Assembly (NCBI GenBank): GCA_958450365.1
Contig: CAUEEP010000925.1
Span: 1,171,001 to 1,235,000 of the forward strand
Source: Mesorhabditis belari
Taxonomy: Eukaryota; Nematoda; Chromadorea; Rhabditida; Rhabditidae
Reading direction: 5' to 3'
DNA length: 64,000 nt
Part shown: positions 57,816-64,000 of the stretch, in pieces
How positions within the stretch are numbered: the first letter of the stretch is position 1
How the letters are laid out: each line of letters begins with the position of its first letter
Notes under the pieces: model-generated
What the model saw: the letters and a program-made list of their open reading frames with translations, nothing else
Database searches by the model: none
Told to the model about the DNA's origin: nothing
Made by a program: the position numbers and the translations under genes

Positions 57816-58136
57816 GTAGTTTTTCGTTTTTTTTATCGCACTTTATTACTTGATTTCTGATTAAAGGATTTTAGATTAAAGGATTTTAGATTAAAGGATT
57901 TTAGATTAAAACAGACCGATCTTTTTCAGCGACGAATCCTCCTTCTCCCGTTGGCCCGGGTTGTCCATCGACGGTCACCCAGTTGTTGAATGGCTGAACG
58001 GTTCGGTTTTTTTCCTTTTTGTTTTTCAAGTCGGGTTTTTTCTCTTTTTAAAATCTTTTAAACAACAAACTGTCATTTTGATTCCTTTTGGGGCATCTTT
58101 GTCGTCTGTCCACCGTCCTTCCACCAACAAACCCAT
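52925..58136 (-). CDS. Glutathionyl-hydroquinone reductase (ECM4/YqjG family)
   Basis: Eleven exons: 58136-58071, 57993-57917, 56865-56799, 56235-56154, 54551-54496, 54451-54354, 54289-54177, 54010-53915, 53793-53729, 53681-53596, 53054-52925. Every junction keeps phase and the product is 311 residues, the normal family length. The enzyme reduces glutathionyl-hydroquinones with GSH, is cytosolic and belongs to the Xi-class GSTs. Seen: start MGLLVEGRWTDD, WVTVDGQPGPTGEGGF, CPYAHRTLILLKL with the catalytic Cys at residue 57, LENGWTFDETYP, RVSVPVLWDKK, TESADIIRMLNSAFD, KIDEVNEWVND, YKAGYALTQEGYD, LAGESLSDADIRLWVTL, YPNLHGYLRDIYQHPGIAET. The usual ending is replaced by RSSLIEKHFA. TTTAG lies two bases before ATG, a trans-splice site. 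Introns 2, 3, 4 and 10 hold repeats. Confidence 0.93.
53129..53535. repeat. Direct repeat in reductase intron 10
   Basis: About 120 bases starting CCTCTAATATTGTCCCACCC recur with a 285-base offset (53129 and 53414). Confidence 0.8.
54805..55374. mobile_element. Palindromic MITE with mariner-like ends, in reductase intron 4
   Basis: Flanked by TA (54803-54804, 55375-55376). Arms of about 180 bases begin TTGGGTTGTCCAGTTATGAA and are nearly perfect inverted copies. No transposase is present. Confidence 0.85.
55516..55896. repeat. Inverted repeat in reductase intron 4
   Basis: Arms 55516-55648 and 55765-55896, about 133 bases, highly similar (GAGCCACTTTTTGACTAGAG in one, its complement in the other). 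It may be another foldback element. Confidence 0.8.
56291..56573. repeat. Inverted repeat in reductase intron 3
   Basis: Arms 56291-56385 and 56479-56573, 95 bases each. The motif GGGTTTCTTTTGAAGAAA is related to the repeats at 60990-61500. Confidence 0.8.
57232..57314. repeat. 17-bp tandem repeat in reductase intron 2
   Basis: About five copies of GAAATAGCAGATCGGCT, the first ones diverged. Confidence 0.85.
57563..57815. repeat. Long T/G/A homopolymer tracts
   Basis: A T run of about 60 followed by G, A and T runs, in reductase intron 2. Such a tract is unreliable in assemblies; its true length and content are uncertain. Confidence 0.8.
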
Positions 58137-58880
58137 GACTAAACGAGAAAAAACTGGTGATAACTAAAAACTAAAAACATTTAAAAGTTTTTGAAAAGGC
58201 AGACCAAAAACTGTTGCAATGAAAAACTAAGAAAATAAGGTTCAAAAAATTTCGAAAAAAATGTTTTTCATTTCGGACCTTTTGGTTGAATTTGGTCCAG
58301 AAATTTCAAGATAACGGAGGGTTTCAAATTTCAAGAAAATGAAAAGAAAAAAAAACTCTAAACTAGAAAGCACAAGAAGCGAAAAGATAAAGAGAAGGGC
58401 ATAAATCAATGGAATTTTCCTCAAAAAATCATGACAATTTCTGGTGGAATAGAGAGGGAAAACTCTAGTTTATTTTTGATGTGCCGAAGTTGTTTGCGAA
58501 GGAAAAAGGGTCAAAAAGCCCTTTACCACTTTTCTTTTTTCTCTCTGCACTTTGTTTATTTTTTCGCTTGGCCAACTTGTGTGAGTAGATTGACTTTTGA
58601 ACTTTTGATCGTACAGTTGCCTACTCATATCTATTCTTTCAATAATCAGTTGAAGTCTGTAAATAAAATTAGAATATTTGAGCTCATTTGATAGACTTGA
58701 GTCACCTCTTTCAAATGAGGACAAATTTCTGATCAATTTTCTCTGAACTCACAACGAATATCATCAAAGGAAACTTGAGCTAGTCGACAAAATATTTGAA
58801 AATACAAAATAACCAACATGCACTCTTGCAAGACGCTGATGATTTCAAACTCAATAAAGCCTGTCATAGACAATTTTAAG
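58137..58880. other. Intergenic upstream of the reductase
   Basis: AT-rich, no further gene recognised. TTTTTTCTCGTTTAG at 58139-58153 (minus strand) is the probable trans-splice acceptor of the reductase. Confidence 0.4.
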
Positions 58881-59076
58881 ACTAGACCACAGCCTAGAAC
58901 TAGACCACAGCATAGAACTAGACCACAGCATAGAACTAGACCACAGCCTAGAACTAGACCACAGCATAGAACTAGACCACAGCCTAGAGCTAGACCACAG
59001 CCTAGAACTAGACCACAGCCTAGAGCTAGACCACAGCCTAGAACTAGACCACAGCCTAGAACTAGACCACAGCCTA
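58881..59076. repeat. 18-bp tandem repeat
   Basis: Eleven copies of AGACCACAGCCTAGAACT with a few C/A and A/G variants. An open frame through it (RTRPQP) is a by-product of the 18-base period. Confidence 0.9.
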
Positions 59077-59325
59077 CTAGAAACGAGGCCGCGCAGAAGG
59101 CCCCTAAGACCGAAAAACCCAGATTTTCAAAGTCCTAACAAAACTTTAAACGTTTATAACTTTTTCCACTTTAGCGTTCAGCAAAAACGGAAAGCAGATT
59201 CGAAATCAGCATAAAATTCTGCGTCGAATGATATTACTCACATAGTATTTGACCGCCTTAGCCAGCCGACTTTACCTTGTAAAAACCTTTTGCGCGGCCT
59301 CGTTTCTAGTAGGCTGTGGTCTAGT
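59061..59325. repeat. Perfect 35-bp inverted repeat around an R1-like core
   Basis: 59061-59095 and 59291-59325 are exact reverse complements; the 195 bases between contain R1-like sequence. The left arm overlaps the last unit of the 18-bp tandem array. A further R1-like copy follows at about 59330-59430. Confidence 0.9.
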
Positions 59326-59608
59326 ATGTAAAACGGAAAGCAGATTCTGAATCAGCGTGAAATTCTGCTTCGAATGGTACAGGTTGCATGTCATTTGGCC
59401 GTCTCAGCCAGTTGATCTTCCCTTGTAAATATGAGAGCTGTTATCTGCTCTGTTCCTAAGTCATTACCGGTACATAGGGTCTAGCCATTGAGCAAATCGA
59501 CTTTTAGAATGTAGTTTCTTTTCAGGCCCAGCCCGTTTCCTTCGATGGCGGTCAGTTAAAAGCTTAAACTTTTTTTGAATGAATTTTGTCTAAATTTTGA
59601 ATAGTGGC

Positions 59609-59783
59609 GTAAACTGTACGTAGAATAAACTGTACGTAGGATAAACTGTACGTAGGATAAACTGTACGTAGGATAAACTGTACGTAGGATAAACTGTACG
59701 TAGGATAAACTGTACGTAGGATAAACTGTACATAGAATAAACTGTGCGTAGAATAAACTGTACGTAGAATAAACTGTACATAG
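59609..59783. repeat. 16-bp tandem repeat
   Basis: Eleven copies of ATAAACTGTACGTAGG with small changes at both ends of the array. Confidence 0.9.
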
Positions 59784-60016
59784 CAGAACTTTTGCATCAG
59801 ACACTCTGTCCTTTAACTTTGCACATTTTAGCTATTTTTATTGCCTTTTCTATACGTAAAAATCCCTATATTTATTTAAAACAGAAAAAAAACAATAGCT
59901 AAGACATTTTTGAAAAACTTTGACACAAATTAGACTGGTAAGGGGTAGGGAGCCCGTCTATTGAAGTTTTTAAATATTCTATACCTATTTATACGTTATT
60001 ATGTATATTGAAATAA

Positions 60017-62318
60017 TCAATTTTTAGTTGTAGCTCTCTCACTCACAAAACAACGAGGCTCACCATTGATTCGCAAGTAATTTGTGTCTCGAAAGCCAAA
60101 TTGGGCTTGATTCTAGAATAAATTAATTGCAAGCGGCCTGGTGTTCAGAATTTCTGAGTAGCTAAAAAGCACGATCTGAAGATCTTTTTGCTTTCTTTAA
60201 AACTATAACAGAAAACAAACGAGTTGCATTACCCGAACAATATCGATGAGAGTGGCGTGAAGATCGTGCGGCGTGAACACTTGATCGGCGTTTTTCCGGA
60301 TCATCGCCTCGAGCGGTGTATTTCTGGATAAGGGGTACCGTAAACACTCTAATAGAAGACCCATTTGAAAGGGGGTCAAAAAATACAGTACCCTTTTTCT
60401 ATTTCGTGCTGTTTGTGCAACCGAAAGACTGACTAACTTTTGAACATTGTGGCCCACGTTTGTGGCCATAAAGCGAGCGCGCCTTTTGCTTTCCATATTT
60501 TCATAGTGCTCCACAGAAGCATAGACGTACCCATAATTTTTGCAATAGTCAAGTTTTTAGAACTTTGACAAATGATGTTAATTAGAAAAATATTTCATTT
60601 CTGAACGCTAAAACGTGTATTAACATCAAATCTGCATAGAAAATAAGAAAAAAGAAAAGCTTTAAATTTTTCCAAAAAATCACTTTAGCACCCAGCTTTT
60701 TTGCTTTTTTTATCATTGTCTTTGACTTTCTTTTGCCGGCAAACATGTCAATTATGAATAATTTCTATCTTTTACAAGAAATGTCCGCTTACCGACTTCG
60801 AAAAAAGTCGAAAAAGTCTTGACCGGTCAATGTTTTCTCATTTTTCTCCCGTTAGATCGCATTCAAATAAGCCGATCCCAATTAGTTTTTTGTAGTATTT
60901 TGTGAGAGCTTTAAGATGATATTCTTAGGCTTTTTTTGGCTATTTACCTAACTTGTTATGCACTCTTTTTTTGGCATTAAAATAGGTTTATTTGGATGAA
61001 AAAGCTCCAATCGCTTCATCGAGTGTTCATCATTTTTGGTTCCTCAATTTGTTGTTGTAAATTGATTAGATCTAGCTGAAAATTTGGCTACATGCCTAAC
61101 TTTTTATGCTCTATCGTTTTTATATTGATACCAAAGTGGGTTTCTTTGGAAGAAAATGCTCAAATCGCTTCATCGAGTGTTCATCATTTTTGGTTGCACA
61201 ATTTGTTGCCCCCTAGAAATCTACAAAACCGAAGGTTTTCTAAATTTCTGTCAAAAGCCTCTTTTACAGAATAAATAGACTTTTTATTGGTGAAAACTGT
61301 AGATTAATTGCACTAATTATTTCTAAAAAGTGAAATGAATAATGGTATCCCATAGTACTTTAGCCAAATAAGATTTAGCTTTTTATGCTCTTTTTATATT
61401 GACACCGAAATGGGTTTCTTTGGAAGAAAATGCTCCAATCGCTTCATCGAGTGTTCATCATTTTTGGTTCCTCAACTTGTTGCCCCTAGAAACCTACAAA
61501 GCCAAAGCTTTTCTAAATCTGTCAGAAGCCTGTTTTATATATATATATATTTTTTACAAAAAAGGAGGGAAAAAAAAAAATTTTTTAGAGGGGGGGGGGG
61601 GAGGGATGTTTTTTTTAAAAAAAAAAAAAAAAAAATTGAGAGTGTTTTTTTAATTAAAAAAAAAATTAAAAATATTAGAATTTTTTAGAGAATAAATAGA
61701 CTTTTTTGTTGATAAAAACTGTAGATTAATTGCACTAGTTATTTCAAAAAATGCAATGAATAAGTGTACCAACTTTCCAGTTGCCAATCTAACATTTGTG
61801 GTCAATATATTTGGATGTGATCTCTTTTGTGAGCGCTACTATTTTTGAAGTGAACATTGACCGGCCAAGACTTTTTTTTGACGACTGTATACGATAAAAA
61901 GCAAATTACCGAATTTCAACCGCTAGCCGGAACGTTCTGTAGAATCTAAGGTTGCTAAATGGCTAGATGCACAAACAAAAGATGCAAAAAATGCATTTTA
62001 CCGAAGTTTTTGTGGGATTGAGAAAAGCATCAGTGGCGTGAGATTTTCGACTTGTCCTTGCTCGGTGTCGCCTATCTATTCGAGAAAGCGTTTTTGGTCA
62101 TCGATATTTTTCAAACCTTGCTTCCTTTCTGTCCATGGTCGCCCATCACAATGAGAAAGGCATCTTTTAGCTGAAATAGGTACATTAAGGCTTTTGCCAA
62201 AGTCCAACTTTTTCTCTATTATCCCGAAGAAATTTCTCGTAGTGATGATCGGAGACGCGGAAACCCTTCTCTCCTTCATGGCCCTCGTTCGTCCAAGCGA
62301 TCGAAATTTTTGGCGAAT
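60017..62318 (-). CDS. DUF229 / alkaline-phosphatase-like protein, C-terminal exons
   Basis: Exons 62318-62209 (SPKISIAWTNEGHEGEKGF, DHHYEKFLRDNREK), 62170-62117 (LKDAFLIVMGDHGQKGSK), 62075-62002 (GQVENLTPLMLFSIPQKL), 60323-60233 (NADQVFTPHDLHATLIDIVR) and probably 60112-60017 (QFGFRDTNYLRINGEPRC, stop) join in phase to about 140 residues. The MGDHG motif holds metal-ligand Asp/His of the alkaline-phosphatase/sulfatase fold, and the order matches the end of nematode/insect DUF229 proteins (about 500-700 residues). The biochemical role is unknown. The N-terminal exons are not seen; a mariner fragment and tandem repeats lie directly upstream, so this may be a truncated gene or one with a long intron. 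Confidence 0.7.
60990..61500. repeat. Threefold direct repeat in DUF229 intron
   Basis: GCTTCATCGAGTGTTCATCA and TTTTTGGTT recur at about 61010, 61165 and 61440, with GGGTTTCTTTGGAAGAAAAT before two of them. It is related to the foldback at 56291-56573. Confidence 0.75.
61545..61675. repeat. Low-complexity TA, G and A tracts
   Basis: (TA)n followed by G-rich and A-rich runs. Assembly quality is doubtful, as at 57563-57815. Confidence 0.75.
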
Positions 62319-62457
62319 CTAGCAATTGGGTTGGTGAATTGAAAACTGTGGAACTTTGAACTCAAATTTATTCAACATAAAATCATAAATTGATTCCAAA
62401 TAATTTCCAAGACTTTTGCCCATTTTAAGGCAATTTGCGGATTCCTCTTTTGTAGTA

Positions 62458-62578
62458 GAAAAAGAAAGAATTCGAGAAAGAATTGAGAAAGAAAGAATTC
62501 GAGAAAGAATTCCAGAAAGAAAGTATTCCAGAAAGAAAGAATTCCTGAAAGAAAGAATTCGAGAAGGAAAAGATTTCC
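62458..62578. repeat. GAAAGAATTC-type tandem repeat
   Basis: Irregular copies of AGAAAGAATTC(G/C)(A)G. It abuts the broken end of the mariner transposase fragment. Confidence 0.75.
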
Positions 62579-63067
62579 TTTCGTATCGTGAGAGATGGGC
62601 GACACTGATCGACACTGACGCTGCCTCTTCTGGGGGTCAGTGAGGTCATGAGGCACCCAAGCCCCAAGTTTCGATTTAAATTCAAGGATACGAAGGTCTC
62701 TTAGCACTGTAGCAGGATTGACCCCTAACACTTATCCCAATTCACGCGATGACATCCGATGGTCGTTGGTAATAAGTTCAAGTAATTTGGAGTCATCCAG
62801 TTCGAGTGCAACTCTACAGCCCTCTGCATCTTTCAAAGATTTGTCTCCAAAACGAAACTGGGCAAACCATATTTGACACGTAGCAGCGAGCGCATTGTCT
62901 CGACTCGTGTAGCCGACGTGGTTGTACCGGGTGAAATCGATGGCGCTCATTTCGTCGATCAGAAACGCGTAGGTCTTTTTGAGTTGTCTATAAAGTTCTT
63001 TCAAAAATGAAAATTGCGCACTTGTAGACCTGAAGCTAGACCAAAGCTTTCTAGGAAATATGAGCAA
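62579..63067 (-). pseudogene. Mariner transposase N-terminal fragment
   Basis: Helix-turn-helix half of a mariner transposase: ATCQIWFAQFRFGDKSLKDA, LELDDSKLLELITNDHRMSS, then an in-frame TAA (62734-62732), then GVNPATVLRDLRILE and LGAWVPHDLTDPQKRQRQ. The catalytic half is missing; the frame ends in the tandem repeat at 62458-62578. Confidence 0.8.
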
Positions 63068-63439
63068 AATTACCCGGACAAGAGTTTTTCGTTGTCACTT
63101 TTCAGCCAGCCAACTTAACCGTATAATTTTCTCCATAGTATGGTGCTAGGGGTGGATCAAAAAAGCCAAAAAAGCTATTTTCAAACTTTAGCAACAATTT
63201 TAACCACTTAAAAATTGTTTTGCTCAAATAATTTGACTGATTTTTAGAGATTCTTTTTAATTTTTGAAAAAAAGTCGATAGGAACATTTTTATGTTTAGT
63301 TTTGTTTTTTTTGTGTGATTCGAAACAAAAACTAAGCATAACAATTCTTCTGTCAATGTTTTTTCAAAAATTAAGAAAATTTAGGATTAGGCTCTGTAAA
63401 AATCAGTCAATGATAGAGTTAGCAAGCAAATTTGCCTTA
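63068..63439. other. Intergenic, no recognised feature
   Basis: AT-rich. ACCCGGACAAGAG at about 63073 may be part of a mariner end. Confidence 0.3.
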
Positions 63440-63965
63440 AAATCATATGACAATGACAATGACACTTTAATGCCTTGCCTAGCTATTAGCACTTTAAATC
63501 GCCAAATGAATGTCATTCTCCTAAAATTTGCTTGTTACTCTGTCATCAAGCCCTTTCTTGTGGTCTTTTTATCAAAACCATGGAACAAAAGGCAAAAAGA
63601 GTAAGGCCATAAAGCGACACCAAGAGCTGGTAAACAATATTTCAGCTCAATTCTGCGATCTCCTCTCTTCACGTATGTTCAACGGCGACCAATTCGATTC
63701 AAAATGTATCACAAGTGTTTTTAAAGTTTAAAACAGATTCAAATTCTTCAATAAATACATGCAGCGTTGAAGCTGAACGCTATTTCATTTGATTTTGTTG
63801 ATTGCAGAATCTATTTATGCAGAGACAGAGTAAAAAATGTAAAAACGTGTAAAAAAAGTAAAAAAAAACGTGAAAAAAATCACAAAATAGTATTCACATA
63901 TCACAATAAAACATCACCAAACAAAATCTCGTATTCAAAACTTCAAATTTCGACAGGCATCACAG
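63440..63965. repeat. F-box 3' flank
   Basis: Same repeat as 34720-35190, including AATAAATACATGCAGCGTTG near 63749. Confidence 0.65.
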
Positions 63966-64000
63966 CACTCAGAACGATCACCACGCTGAATAATAAACTC
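63966..64000 (-). pseudogene. F-box family copy cut by the window end
   Basis: ACTCAGAACGATCAC and CTGAATAATAAACTC match 35456-35492 inside the gene at 35222-36400. The 3' flank joins it directly at GACAGGCA, so about 300 bases (the usual gene end and start of the flank) are missing. The rest lies beyond the window. Confidence 0.6.

Noticed and set aside
58818..59138. Open frame with RTRPQP repeats
   Set aside because: By-product of an 18-bp tandem repeat; no family resemblance and no promoter seen.
59556..59804. Three overlapping open frames rich in YVQFILRTVY-type repeats
   Set aside because: A 16-bp tandem array stays open in three frames of one strand; there is no start context or splice logic.
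60444..60530. Stretch VEHYENMESKRRARFMATNV as a DUF229 exon
   Set aside because: The exon at 62075-62002 already supplies that segment and joins in phase directly to 60323.
1..64000. CRISPR array, bacterial operon or phage
   Set aside because: Spliced genes, trans-splice sites and nematode transposons throughout; the tandem arrays have no spacers.

Overview
This window looks like nuclear DNA of a free-living (rhabditid-type) nematode. The grounds are AT-rich sequence, many 35-50 nt introns with TTTCAG-type acceptors, splice-acceptor motifs directly in front of start codons (typical of spliced-leader trans-splicing), hsp-16-type small heat-shock genes, a nematode chemoreceptor, and Tc1/mariner, hAT and pogo-like transposon remains. 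The species cannot be named from the sequence alone. Most genes here are split, so exon coordinates were worked out by hand from homology, GT/AG sites and reading phase.

Left two thirds (1-46 kb): an amplified, largely intronless F-box-like gene family. Five copies are open over all or nearly all of their length (2193-3395, 18295-19668, 29311-30429, 35222-36400, 43642-45087, all on the minus strand). One plus-strand copy is frameshifted (8319-9922). Several fragments are present, and one copy runs off the right edge. Each copy carries its own 5' and 3' flanking repeats, so the amplified unit is larger than the gene. Members differ mainly in the number of C-terminal Ser/Asp-rich modules that each carry an S-P-x-K motif. 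A second module, a small heat-shock gene transcribed divergently from a decayed F-box copy, is present three times (about 5-7 kb, 20.5-24 kb, 45.3-47.5 kb). Two heat-shock copies look intact, with heat-shock elements and a TATA box; one is a pseudogene. A 1638-bp Tc1-like element sits in one F-box leader, and the empty paralogous site is also in the window. Other genes are a small Cys-rich cytoplasmic-type protein (16876), a basic protein (13260), a chemoreceptor (26103-27797), a secreted 12-cysteine protein (31631-32529) and a broken C-terminal piece of IFT80/che-2 (38076-41092).

Right third (48-64 kb): fewer F-box copies and more single-copy genes. The clearest is an 11-exon gene (52925-58136, minus) whose phases all join into a 311-residue glutathionyl-hydroquinone reductase (ECM4/YqjG family). 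That enzyme is known mainly from bacteria, fungi and plants. Its introns hold palindromic MITE-like elements and tandem repeats. The C-terminal exons of a DUF229 (alkaline-phosphatase/sulfatase-like) gene follow (60017-62318), with a mariner transposase fragment upstream of them. Several tandem repeats and long homopolymer tracts occur here; the latter are likely assembly weak points.

The genes do not form one pathway. The layout suggests a fast-evolving region where F-box and heat-shock genes amplify together with transposons, and where pieces of host genes are cut up by those repeats.
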